The notes beneath the pieces are model-generated. The model saw only the letters and a program-made list of their open reading frames with translations, made no database searches and was not told where the DNA came from. The position numbers were made by a program, and so were the translations under genes. From assembly GCA_963726365.1 (NCBI GenBank), contig CAVSCI010000006.1, positions 240,379 through 304,378 of the forward strand: a DNA stretch of 64,000 bases. Reading direction: 5' to 3'. Below, one piece after another: positions 52,445 through 60,465 of this stretch; positions within the stretch are counted from its first letter, which is position 1; each line of letters begins with the position of its first letter. The DNA comes from JAABQG01 sp963726365 (GTDB taxonomy: Bacteria > Pseudomonadota > Gammaproteobacteria > Burkholderiales > Burkholderiaceae_C).

Positions 52445-53722
52445 TCAGGCCGGTCTTGCCATGCGGCAGCTCGATGGCAATTCGGCCTGTGCCGCGCTGA
52501 TCTGCTTGATGACGCGAAAGCCGTAGCCCGAACCTTCCACGTCGAACCTCACACCCGGCGTGCCCTGGCGCTCCATCACGCCGACGACCAGCGCCTGCTG
52601 GAACTGGTGGTCGGCCGCCCGCATGCGTCCGCCCTGCCCGTTCAGGCTCACAGCTGCATTCTCCAGCTGGCCAGCGACCGCTGTCATGTTCGTGGCGGTG
52701 CCGCTCTTCTCGATCGCCTGCGCCAGCGCCTCCACCATCAGCTGCATGCGCATGTGCACGTAGTCGTCCGCCGGTTTGGGAAAGCGCGCGCGAAACGACT
52801 GGTAAAAAGCCTCGCTCTGGGCGCCCGGCACGTTGGGCAGCCAGTCGGCCACGGCAATGACCCGGCCGATGCCGGCATCACCCATCGCGGCTGGCGCACC
52901 CAGCGCATTGCCGTAGAAGGTGTAGAACTTGCCGTCATAGCCGACTTCTTTCGCGGCCTTCACCAGCAGCGTCAGGTCATTGCCCCAGTTGCCGGTGATC
53001 ACGGCCTGCGCGCCACTGGCCTTGATCTTGGCGGCATAGGGCAGAAAGTCCTTCACCCGGCCCATGGGGTGCAACTCGTCTCCGGCGATCTGTACGTCGG
53101 GGCGTTGCGCACCGAGCTGACGTTTCGCCTCGCGCAGCACCGCCTGGCCAAAACTGTAGTCCTGACCGATCAGGTAGACGCTCTTCACGACCCTGTCGTC
53201 CCTGATGACTTCCATCAGCGCGGCCATGCGCATGTCGGCATGGGCGTCGAAGCGGAAATGCCAGAAGCTGCACTTTTCGTTGGTCAGGATCGGATCCACC
53301 GCCGAATAGTTCAGGAACAGCACGCGCTTGCCCGGTTCGCGCTCGTTGTGCTTGTTGATCGCATCGATCAGCGCGGCCGCCGTCGCCGACGAATTGCCTT
53401 GCACCACGAACTGCACGCCGTCGTCGATGGCCGAACGCAGCGCCGACAACGCCTCCTCGTTCTGGCCCTTGCTGTCGTAGCGTTCGATCACCAGGGGGCG
53501 GTTGCCGCCGGGCAGCTTCAGCCCGCCGCGGGCATTGACCCGCTCCGTCGCCCACACCAGATTGCGGTACACCGCTTCGCCCGTATTGGCGAACGGACCG
53601 CTCAGTCCATCGATCATGGCGATCTTCACCGGCATTCCTGCCGGCGCCTGCGCCCAGCCGGCCGCCGGCAGTGCGAGGGCCACAGCCAGGGATTTCAAGG
53701 CCTGGCGACGAAAAATTCTCAT
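52445..53722 (-). CDS. Branched-chain amino acid-type periplasmic binding protein
   Basis: A 425-aa solute-binding protein of the LivJ/type I periplasmic-binding fold. The N-terminal signal MRIFRRQALKSLAVALALPA is Tat/Sec-like. The mature protein starts KIAMIDGLSGPFANTGEAVY, and FVVQGNSSATAAALIDAIN is the ligand-pocket Ser/Thr region. There are no ABC permease or ATPase genes nearby, so it is an orphan receptor; some such proteins bind aromatic or other acids. The start is ATG 53722; a 9-codon extension is possible. Confidence 0.85.
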   Translation of the reverse strand: MRIFRRQALKSLAVALALPAAGWAQAPAGMPVKIAMIDGLSGPFANTGEAVYRNLVWATERVNARGGLKLPGGNRPLVIERYDSKGQNEEALSALRSAIDDGVQFVVQGNSSATAAALIDAINKHNEREPGKRVLFLNYSAVDPILTNEKCSFWHFRFDAHADMRMAALMEVIRDDRVVKSVYLIGQDYSFGQAVLREAKRQLGAQRPDVQIAGDELHPMGRVKDFLPYAAKIKASGAQAVITGNWGNDLTLLVKAAKEVGYDGKFYTFYGNALGAPAAMGDAGIGRVIAVADWLPNVPGAQSEAFYQSFRARFPKPADDYVHMRMQLMVEALAQAIEKSGTATNMTAVAGQLENAAVSLNGQGGRMRAADHQFQQALVVGVMERQGTPGVRFDVEGSGYGFRVIKQISAAQAELPSSCRMARPA

Positions 53723-53866
53723 GACTTGATTTCTCTTGAAAAGCCGCACCGAGGTCGCAGATTCGATCCATGCGGTGCTTCACAGTTGAACGCCGCGCAG
53801 TGTAAGGGGCAGCCCTTCCGCCAGCATATTGCTGAACCTTCAACCCTTGTGCCCAGGAGTTCATCC

Positions 53867-54257
53867 ATGTTTTTTGCCACCAGCCAGCCCGCCGTCCGCC
53901 GTTCCGCCTATGCGCCCGCGATGCGTTCGCTCGACCGCTTCCTTGACCAGGCACTGGCCGCGCCCGCCGCCACCGCCAACGTGGGCCGCGCCGCCATTCC
54001 AGGCCGATGAGCAATCCTGGACCTTGTCGCTGGACGTGCCCGGCGTGACCCGCGAGCAGCTCACCATCGGCATCGAAGGCGCCGTCGTGCGCATCGAGAC
54101 GCTGGCCGATGCGCCGCGCGCCTACAAGCAGGCCTACGAACTGCCGCAGGACATCGACACCACAGCCAGCACCGCCAAGCTGGAAAACGGCGTGCTGACG
54201 CTGACGCTGGCGAAGAAGCAGCCGGTCAGCAACGTCACCCATATCACTATCAATTGA
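53867..54257 (+). CDS. Hsp20-family protein, one frameshift
   Basis: A diverged small heat-shock protein of about 129 aa. It reads MFFATSQPAVRRSAYAPAMR and continues to AAIP, where one extra C near 53998 breaks the frame. The next frame carries QSWTLSLDVPGVTREQLTIG, VVRIETL and GVLTLTLAKK, the alpha-crystallin domain. The C-terminal HITIN and its stop codon are encoded inside the start of a dispersed low-GC repeat, so the repeat probably replaced the original end. Convergent with tsaD. Function as holdase is inferred from family. Confidence 0.8.
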
Positions 54258-54285
54258 ATAGCTCACAGCGTCCATCCGACGCTGG
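54258..54285 (-). repeat. Low-GC dispersed repeat, copy 6 (hsp20-tsaD junction)
   Basis: Minus-strand core CCAGCG, 17 nt starting TCGGATGG, then GCTAT. Its AT-rich end (CTATTCAATTGATAG palindrome, 54247-54261) contains the hsp20 stop codon, and the element fills the 40-bp gap to tsaD. It could act as a shared 3' structure. Confidence 0.85.
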
Positions 54286-54297
54286 GGAAAGGCACAT

Positions 54298-55359
54298 TCA
54301 GGCCAAATTCAGCGCATCCAGCGGCCAACGGGGTTTGACGTCGAAGGCGTAGGCCCGGTTCGCCTGCTGCACGCCGGCCTGCAGCCGCATGGCGGCGGCC
54401 ATGGCGATCATGGCGCCATTGTCGGTGCACAGGTGCAGCTCGGGGTAATGCACCCGCACGCCGAGCCGTGCGCAACCGGAATCGAGCTGGGCGCGCAGTT
54501 CGCGGTTGGCGCCCACGCCGCCGGCCACCACCAGTCGACTCAGGCCCGTCTGCTTCAGCGCCGCCAGCGATTTCTTCAGCAGCACCTCGACGATGGCGGC
54601 CTGGGTGGAGGCGGCCAGGTCGGCCAGCACCTCGCGCGGCAAGGCTTCGACCGGCACGGCGTGGGCGGTGGCGAGCTTTTTCGCCTGGGTCATCACCGCG
54701 GTCTTCAGCCCCGCGAAGGAAAAATCCAGGTTCCCGCTGTGCAGCAACGGGCGCGGCAGCTTGAAGGCGGCCGCATGGCCCTGCTCCGCCAACCTGGAGA
54801 GCGCCGGCCCGCCGGGGTAACCCAGGCCCATGAGCTTGGCGGATTTGTCAAAAGCTTCGCCGGCCGCGTCATCGATGGTTTCGCCCAATATTTCGTAGCG
54901 GCCCACGCCATCCACCCGCATCAGCTGGGTGTGGCCGCCCGAGACCAGCAGCGCGACAAAGGGGAATTCCGGCGGATCGGCGCTCAGGAAAGGCGACAGC
55001 AGGTGCCCCTCAAGGTGATGCACGCCCAGCACCGGCCGATCCAGCGCGGCGCCCAGCGCACAGGCCACGCCCGCGCCCACCAGCAGCGCGCCAGCCAGCC
55101 CCGGGCCGCGCGTGTAGGCCACCACATCCACATCGACCAGCGCAGCCCCTGCCTCGGCCAGCACCTGCTCGGTCAGCGGCAGCACGCGGCGGATATGGTC
55201 CCGGCTCGCCAGCTCGGGCACCACGCCGCCATAGGCCTGATGCATCTCGATCTGGCTGAACAGTGCGTGCGCGCGCAGCACAGGCACCCCGACGGGCGCA
55301 GATGCCACCAGCGCCACGCCGGTCTCGTCGCACGACGATTCAATTCCCAAGATCAGCAT
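54298..55359 (-). CDS. tsaD: tRNA N6-threonylcarbamoyladenosine synthase subunit TsaD
   Basis: A 353-aa ASKHA-fold enzyme that, with TsaB and TsaE, adds threonylcarbamoyl to A37 of ANN-decoding tRNAs. Start MLILGIESSCDETGVALV; metal-ligand histidines HHLEGHLL; ATP site LLVSGGHTQLMRVDG; end PRWPLDALNLA. Essential in most bacteria and intact here. Divergent from nasT, with 84 bp between the starts. Confidence 0.96.
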   Translation of the reverse strand: MLILGIESSCDETGVALVASAPVGVPVLRAHALFSQIEMHQAYGGVVPELASRDHIRRVLPLTEQVLAEAGAALVDVDVVAYTRGPGLAGALLVGAGVACALGAALDRPVLGVHHLEGHLLSPFLSADPPEFPFVALLVSGGHTQLMRVDGVGRYEILGETIDDAAGEAFDKSAKLMGLGYPGGPALSRLAEQGHAAAFKLPRPLLHSGNLDFSFAGLKTAVMTQAKKLATAHAVPVEALPREVLADLAASTQAAIVEVLLKKSLAALKQTGLSRLVVAGGVGANRELRAQLDSGCARLGVRVHYPELHLCTDNGAMIAMAAAMRLQAGVQQANRAYAFDVKPRWPLDALNLA

Positions 55360-55415
55360 AGGACCCGGAGTTTAGGTGAAGCCCTCAACCCGCCGCGGCC
55401 CGATGGGCCTGAAGA

Positions 55416-55431
55416 TGGCGCATTTCTTGCA
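55416..55431 (+). promoter_or_regulatory. Sigma-54-like promoter upstream of nasT
   Basis: TGGCGCATTTCTTGCA carries GG and GC at the exact N10 spacing, with TGGC and TTGCA conserved. The predicted start is near 55442, only 2 nt before the nasT ATG, so the transcript would be almost leaderless. That weakens the case; the match is otherwise good. Confidence 0.35.
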
Positions 55432-55443
55432 CGCTTTCCGGGA

Positions 55444-56091
55444 ATGAACGAAGCCCTGCGAATCGTCGTTGTCGCGCCGGATCTGGATGTCACGGACCCG
55501 GACGACGCGCATGCGCTGGCCCAGGCCGAGCGCTCGCGCAGCCTGCGCATCGGCTTGCTGGAGAACGGCTTCAACCTGGTCGCCACCTTGCCCGGCGACG
55601 TCTTTCTGACCGAGCGGCTGGCGCAGCTGCAGCCCGATCTGGTGATCGTGGATGCCGAAAGCGAGGCGCGCGACGCGCTGGAGCATGTGGTGATGGCCAC
55701 GCGCGATGCGCGCCGCCCCATCGTCATGTTCACCAACGACAGCGACACCTCGCATGTGAAGGCGGCGGTGGCAGCCGGCGTGTCGGCCTATATCGTGGCC
55801 GGCCTGTCGCCGGACCGCATCCGCCCGATCCTGGACGTGGCGCTGGCGCGCTTCCAGCACGAACAGGCCCTGCGCCAGGAACTGGCCAACACCCGCAGCG
55901 AGCTGGACGAACTCAGCGCCGAGCTCAAGGACCGCAAGGTGATCGACCGCGCCAAGGGCCTGCTGATGCAGCGCCAGGGCCTGAGCGAGCAGGCCGCCTA
56001 CGAAAAGCTGCGCAAGACCGCCATGGACAAGGGCCTGAAGCTGGCGGAAGTGGCGCAGCGCATGCTGGACGTGGTGGACCTGCTCGGCTGA
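55444..56091 (+). CDS. nasT: ANTAR-domain nitrate response regulator NasT
   Basis: A 215-aa RNA-binding antiterminator. Residues 1-140 form a receiver-like domain (DLVIVDAESEARD, with the acceptor Asp) and residues 150-215 an ANTAR domain (DRKVIDRAKGLLMQRQGLSE...AYEKLRKTAMDKG). ANTAR proteins bind a two-hairpin RNA and prevent a terminator from forming. That RNA lies just downstream, in the nrtA leader. The ATG at 55444 is chosen because the reading frame before it is antisense to tsaD. In other bacteria NasS, a nitrate sensor, holds NasT inactive; no nasS is next to it here. Confidence 0.92.
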   Translation: MNEALRIVVVAPDLDVTDPDDAHALAQAERSRSLRIGLLENGFNLVATLPGDVFLTERLAQLQPDLVIVDAESEARDALEHVVMATRDARRPIVMFTNDSDTSHVKAAVAAGVSAYIVAGLSPDRIRPILDVALARFQHEQALRQELANTRSELDELSAELKDRKVIDRAKGLLMQRQGLSEQAAYEKLRKTAMDKGLKLAEVAQRMLDVVDLLG

Positions 56092-56120
56092 TACTGGTGC
56101 GCTCGCACGCGTCCCCCGGT

Positions 56121-56143
56121 TGCACGTACCCTGCGATGGTGCA
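56121..56143 (+). promoter_or_regulatory. Possible NtrC enhancer site
   Basis: TGCAC at 56121-56125 and GGTGCA at 56138-56143 resemble NtrC half-sites (TGCACC-N5-GGTGCA), though the spacing here is longer than usual. It lies about 140 bp upstream of the sigma-54 promoter, a typical distance. Confidence 0.3.
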
Positions 56144-56247
56144 CGCACAAACATGAGGCACGCCCCATGTCTCCAAGCAAATGCCGTGCACTTGCGCGCG
56201 AATACTCACTCAATTGCTATAGCATACTCTCGCACGGTTGCCACCGC

Positions 56248-56263
56248 TGGCACGCGGATTGCA
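56248..56263 (+). promoter_or_regulatory. Sigma-54 promoter of the nitrate operon
   Basis: TGGCACGcggaTTGCA fits the sigma-54 consensus TGGCACG-N4-TTGCW perfectly, with GG and GC 10 nt apart. The predicted start is near 56274, immediately before the first leader hairpin. Nitrogen-limitation control by NtrC is inferred. Confidence 0.85.
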
Positions 56264-56277
56264 TGTACTGGTGACAC

Positions 56278-56320
56278 GACCAGCGATGGTCACTTGACCG
56301 AGGCAGCCCAACGGCGGGTT
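56278..56320 (+). promoter_or_regulatory. Two-hairpin ANTAR target in the nrtA leader
   Basis: Hairpin 1 is GACC-AGCGAT-GGTC (56278-56291). Hairpin 2 is AGCCC-AACGGC-GGGTT (56305-56320). Both have a six-base loop with A at position 1 and G at position 4, the signature recognised by ANTAR proteins. They lie just after the predicted transcription start, and the terminator follows. Confidence 0.8.
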
Positions 56321-56340
56321 GAAACTGTCGAGATCCGGAC

Positions 56341-56403
56341 AAAGGCGTCCCCACAGGCACGCGGCTTGACTCAAGCCCCGCGCATGGTGAGGACGCCTTT
56401 TTT
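56341..56403 (+). terminator. Regulated leader terminator before nrtA
   Basis: AAAGGCGTCC (56341-56350) and GGACGCCTTT (56391-56400) form a 10-bp stem followed by a T-run. The 40-nt loop contains a nested GGCTTG/CAAGCC hairpin. It would stop transcription 33 bp before nrtA unless NasT acts on the hairpins upstream. Confidence 0.85.
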
Positions 56404-56435
56404 GTTTTCTGTCTTCGCCTTCAAGGAGAACTGCC

Positions 56436-57683
56436 ATGACCGACTTTCTGAAACCCAGCCTCAGCCGCCGCGCCGTGCTGCAGACCGCCGCCGTCGGGGC
56501 CATCGGCATCAGCCCCGCACTGCGCGCCGCCGTCTACGCCCAGGGCTCCGACGCGCCCGAGAAGAAGGAAGTCAGGATCGGCTTCATCCCGCTGACCGAC
56601 TGCGCCAGCGTGGTGATGGCCTCGGTGCTGGGCTTCGACAAGAAGTACGGCGTCAAGATCATTCCCACCAAGGAAGCCAGCTGGGCCGGCGTGCGCGACA
56701 AGCTGGTCAACGGCGAACTCGACTTGGCCCACGTGCTGTACGGCCTGGTCTACGGCGTGCACCTGGGCATCGGCGGCCCCAAGAAGGACATGGCCGTGCT
56801 GATGACGCTCAACAACAACGGCCAGGCCATCACGCTGTCGCAAGAAGCTGGCCGACAAGGGCGCGGTCGACGGCGCCGTCGCTGGCCAAGCTGATGGCCA
56901 CCGAGAAGCGCGAATACACCTTCGCGCAGACCTTCCCCACCGGCACCCACGCGATGTGGCTGTACTACTGGCTGGCCGCCGCCGGCATCAACCCGATGAA
57001 GGACGCCAAGGTCATCACCGTGCCGCCGCCGCAGATGGTGGCCAACATGCGCGTGGGCAACATGGACGGCTTCTGCGTCGGCGAGCCCTGGAACCACCGC
57101 GCCATCATCGACGGCATCGGCATCACCGCGGCCACCACGCAGGACATCTGGAAGGACCACCCCGAGAAGGTGCTGGGCACCACCGGCGAGTTCGTCAAGA
57201 AGTACCCCAACACCGCGCGCGCCGTGATCGATGGCCGTGCTCGAAGCCGGCCGCTGGATCGACGCCGGCCTGCAAACAAGAACAAGATGGCCGAGACCAT
57301 CGCCGACAAGGCCTACGTCAACACCAGCGTCGACGCCATCAACCAGCGCATCCTGGGCCGCTACCAGAACGGCCTGGGCAAGACCTGGGACGACCCGAAC
57401 CACATGAAGTTCTTCAACGACGGCGCGGTGAACTTCCCGTACCTGAGCGACGGCATGTGGTTCCTGACCCAGCACAAGCGCTGGGGCCTGCTCAAGGAGC
57501 ACCCCGACTACCTGGCCGTGGCCAAGCAGATCAACCAGATCGACCTCTACAAGCAGGCCGCCGCCGCAGCTGAAGGTCAGCGTGCCCAAGGGCGCCATGC
57601 GCAGCAGCAAGCTGATCGACGGCGTGGTCTGGGACGGCAAGGACCCGGCGAAGTACGCCGACGGCTTCAAGGTCAAGGCCTGA
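56436..57683 (+). CDS. nrtA: Nitrate ABC transporter substrate-binding protein NrtA, several frameshifts
   Basis: A periplasmic nitrate-binding protein of the CmpA/NrtA family with a Tat-type signal (LSRRAVLQTAAVGAIG). Further marks are IGFIPLTDCASVVMASVLGF, WAGVRDKLVNGELDLAHVLY and HAMWLYYWLAAAGINPMKDA. Reading frames change near 56842, 56870, 57224, 57287 and 57563 (four extra bases, one missing). Corrected length 1,245 bp (414 aa), ending GDKVKA-like in FKVKA. AAGGAG precedes the ATG. Confidence 0.85.
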
Positions 57684-57707
57684 ACCGCCTGACGAGGAGA
57701 GCGCACC

Positions 57708-58655
57708 ATGGTCAGCGCCGTCTTCCACCGCCCTTCGAAGCCGCCAGCGCGCCGCGCCAGCGCCGACGGCGCGCCAGCGCTCGCAGCCATGCAGCCGACG
57801 CCGTCGCGCCGGGCAGCCGGCAAAGCCTGACAGCCGCGCACGGCCGCGCCGCCGCCCGGCATCGACTGGCGCGGCATCGCGCGCTGCTGGCGCGGTGCTG
57901 CCGCCGCTGCTCGGCTTGGCCCTGCTGGTCGGCATCTGGGCGCTGGTGACGTCACACCAAGAGCAGCATTCCCCACGCCGGCGGCCACCTGGGAGCCGGC
58001 GGTCAAGCTCTTCGCCGACCCGTTCTACCGCAACGGCCCGAACGACCAGGGCATCGGCTGGAACATGCTGTACTCGCTGCAGCGCGTGGGCCTGGGCTTC
58101 GGGCTGGCGGCGCTGGTGGGCATCCCGCTGGGCTTCGTGATCGGCCGCTTCGCGTTCCTGAACCGCATGGTCTCGCCGCTGATCAGCCTGCTGCGGCCGG
58201 TGTCGCCGCTGGCCTGGCTGCCGATCGGCCTGCTGGTGTTCAAGTGCGCCAACCCGGCGGCCATCTGGACCATCTTCATCTGCTCGATCTGGCCGATGAT
58301 CATCAACACCGCGGTGGGCGTGCAGCGCGTGCCGCAGGACTACCTGAACGTGGCCCGCGTGCTGAACCTGAGCGAATGGAAGATCGCTCACCAGCATCCT
58401 GTTCCCCTCGGTGCTGCCCTACATGCTGACCGGCGTGCGCCTGGCGGTGGGCACGGCCTGGCTGGTGATCGTGGCCGCCGAGATGCTGACCGGCGGCGTG
58501 GGCATCGGCTTCTGGGTCTGGGACGAGTGGAACAACCTCAACGTCGCGCACATCATCATCGCCATCTTCGTGATCGGCATCGTCGGCCTGCTGCTGGAAT
58601 GCTGCTGATCGCGATCGCCACGGCGCTTCACGTTACTGAAGAGGTGAAGTCATGA
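57708..58655 (+). CDS. nrtB: Nitrate ABC transporter permease NrtB, several frameshifts
   Basis: The inner-membrane permease of the nitrate uptake system. The readable core is LGFGLAALVGIPLGFVIGR, the EAA-type loop VPQDYLNVARVLNLSEWK, and TGVRLAVGTAWLVIVAAEML, then HIIIAIFVIGIVGLLLE. The N-terminal 100 residues are scrambled by at least three indels (57730-58010), and two more lie near 58387 and 58600. The stop overlaps the nrtC ATG (ATGA). Real start taken as ATG 57708, 24 bp after nrtA. Confidence 0.8.
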
Positions 58656-59484
58656 ACGCCACACCCATGACCACCAAGTTCATCTGCACATCGCAGGACG
58701 TCGAGCATGATCTTCAAGACCAAGCAAGGGCCCTTCCGTCGCGCTGCGCGACATCGACCTCGACGTGGCCGGGCGAGTTCGTCACGCTGATCGGCCACTC
58801 GGGCTGCGGCAAGTCCACGCTGCTGAACCTGATGGCCGGCCTGACCACGCCCACCAGCGGCGTGCTGCTGTGCGCCGACCGCGAGATCGCCGGCCCCGGG
58901 CCCGGACCGCGGCGTGGTGTTCCAGAACCATTCGCTGCTGCCCTGGCTGAGCTGCTTCGACAACGTGCTACCTGGCGGTGGAGCGCGTGTTCGGCGCCGA
59001 CCGAGAGCCAAGGCGCAGCTGCAAGCGAGCGGCCGCACCAGGCCGCGCTGGAGCTGGTGGGCCTGACGCCATGCCGCGCACAAGCGCCCGCGGCGAGATC
59101 TCCGGCGGCATGAAGCAGCGCGTGGGCATCGCCCGGGCGCTGGCGATGGAGCCGAAGGTGCTGCTGATGGACGAGCCCTTCGGCGCGCTCGACGCGCTGA
59201 CCCGCGCCCAGCTGCAGGACGAGCTGCTGAAGATCGTCGCGCGCACCGGCGCCACGGTGGTGATGGTGACGCACGACGTGGACGAGGCGGTGCTGCTGTC
59301 CGACCGCATCGTGATGATGACCAACGGCCCGGCCGCCACCATCGGCGAGATGCTGCGCGTCGACCTGCCGCGCCCGCGCGACCGCGTCGGCGCTGGCCGA
59401 GGACCGCGCACTACGTGCAGTACCGCAAGGAGGTGATCGACTTCCTCTACACGCGCCAGGGCCACGTGGAAGAAGGCGGCCTGA
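58652..59484 (+). CDS. nrtC: Nitrate ABC transporter ATPase NrtC/D type, several frameshifts
   Basis: The ATPase that drives nitrate import. Walker A is GHSGCGKST, then LLNLMAGLTTPTSG, the signature EISGGMKQRVGIARAL, Walker B VLLMDEPFGALDAL and the H-loop VTHDVDEAVLLSDR. Frame changes occur near 58725, 58900, 58970, 59010, 59070, 59390 and 59473. It lacks the extra nitrate-sensing domain of cyanobacterial NrtC. The end is placed at the TGA at 59482-59484. Confidence 0.8.
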
Positions 59485-59515
59485 TGCGGCGCCGCGCGAA
59501 GCTCACGCATGCGCC

Positions 59516-60442
59516 ATGAAGACCTTCATTCGCGTCGTCGAGTTCTGGGTGCCCGGCACCGACCGCAGCCTGCTGGAGTTCGGCGGCGGCCTGTACGGCC
59601 AGGCCACGCGCTTCGGCGCCGCTCAGCCGCAAGCTGTGCTTCGGCCGCGGCGAGGGCCTGCCCGGCCAGGCCTGGGAGGCCGGCCACCCGATCGTGCTGA
59701 AGCAGCTTCGAGGGCTCGTACTTCCAGCCGCACCGCGGCGGCGCATGCCGAAGGCCTGACCTGCGGCATCGCGCTGCCGATCTTCGCCGGCGACTTCCTC
59801 AACGCGGTGCTGGTGATCTTCTGCGGCGACGACGAGGCCCATGCCGGCGCCATCGAGCTGTGGCGCAACGACCCGGCCGAAGTCGAAGGACATGATGCTG
59901 GCCGACGGCTACTACGGCACCACCGCCGACGCCTTCGAGTTCATCTCGCGCCGCACCGCCTTCCGCCGCGGCACCGGCCTGCCGGGCACTGGCCTGGGAC
60001 ACGGCCTGCCGGTGTTCCTGCCCGACCTGGGCAAGGGCGCGCGCTTCCTGCGCGCGACGGCGCCGTGAAGGTCGGCATCAACCGCGGCTTCGCGATGCCC
60101 TGCGCCAGCGCGCGACGGCCAGCACTACGTGATGGCCTTCCTGTCGGCGCTGGCCACGCCGATCGTGCGCCGCTTCGAGATCTGGCAGCCCGACGCGGCG
60201 AACGCGCCTGGTGCGCATGCTCCGGCTTCTGCGAGGCGATGGCGTGCTCGGCCCGGCGCCGCTGCTCGAGCGCGGCCAGGGCACGCTCGGCCGCGCCTGC
60301 TGACGGCGTGCCGGCGGTCAGCGACGACGCCGCCAGCGAGCCCGGCGTGCCGGCCGGCGTGCACGGCGCACGGCCGTCGCTGGTGGCCATGCCGGTGCTG
60401 CGCGACGGCCGCTGCAGCGCCGTGGTGGCCTGGTACTTCTGA
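59516..60442 (+). CDS. GAF-domain protein within the nitrate operon, several frameshifts
   Basis: A protein of about 305 aa once frames are joined. It has two repeats of a GAF-like pattern: ARFGALSRKL-type region, CGIALPIFAGDFLNAVLVIF, and in the second half FLSALATPIVRRFEIWQPD. It begins MKTFIRVVEFWVPGTDRSL. GAF domains bind small molecules or nitrogen oxides. Its position between the transporter and nirB suggests a sensor or maturation partner for nitrate/nitrite use. At least seven frame changes; no known name. Its function is unproven. Confidence 0.6.
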   Translation: MKTFIRVVEFWVPGTDRSLLEFGGGLYGQATRFGAAQPQAVLRPRRGPARPGLGGRPPDRAEAASRARTSSRTAAAHAEGLTCGIALPIFAGDFLNAVLVIFCGDDEAHAGAIELWRNDPAEVEGHDAGRRLLRHHRRRLRVHLAPHRLPPRHRPAGHWPGTRPAGVPARPGQGRALPARDGAVKVGINRGFAMPCASARRPALRDGLPVGAGHADRAPLRDLAARRGERAWCACSGFCEAMACSARRRCSSAARARSAAPADGVPAVSDDAASEPGVPAGVHGARPSLVAMPVLRDGRCSAVVAWYF

Positions 60443-60465
60443 ACCCGCAGCACAGGAGACAACCG

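Noticed and set aside
54433..55443. 5' extension of the nasT frame by 337 codons
   Set aside because: It lies antisense to tsaD; the nasT homology begins at the ATG at 55444.
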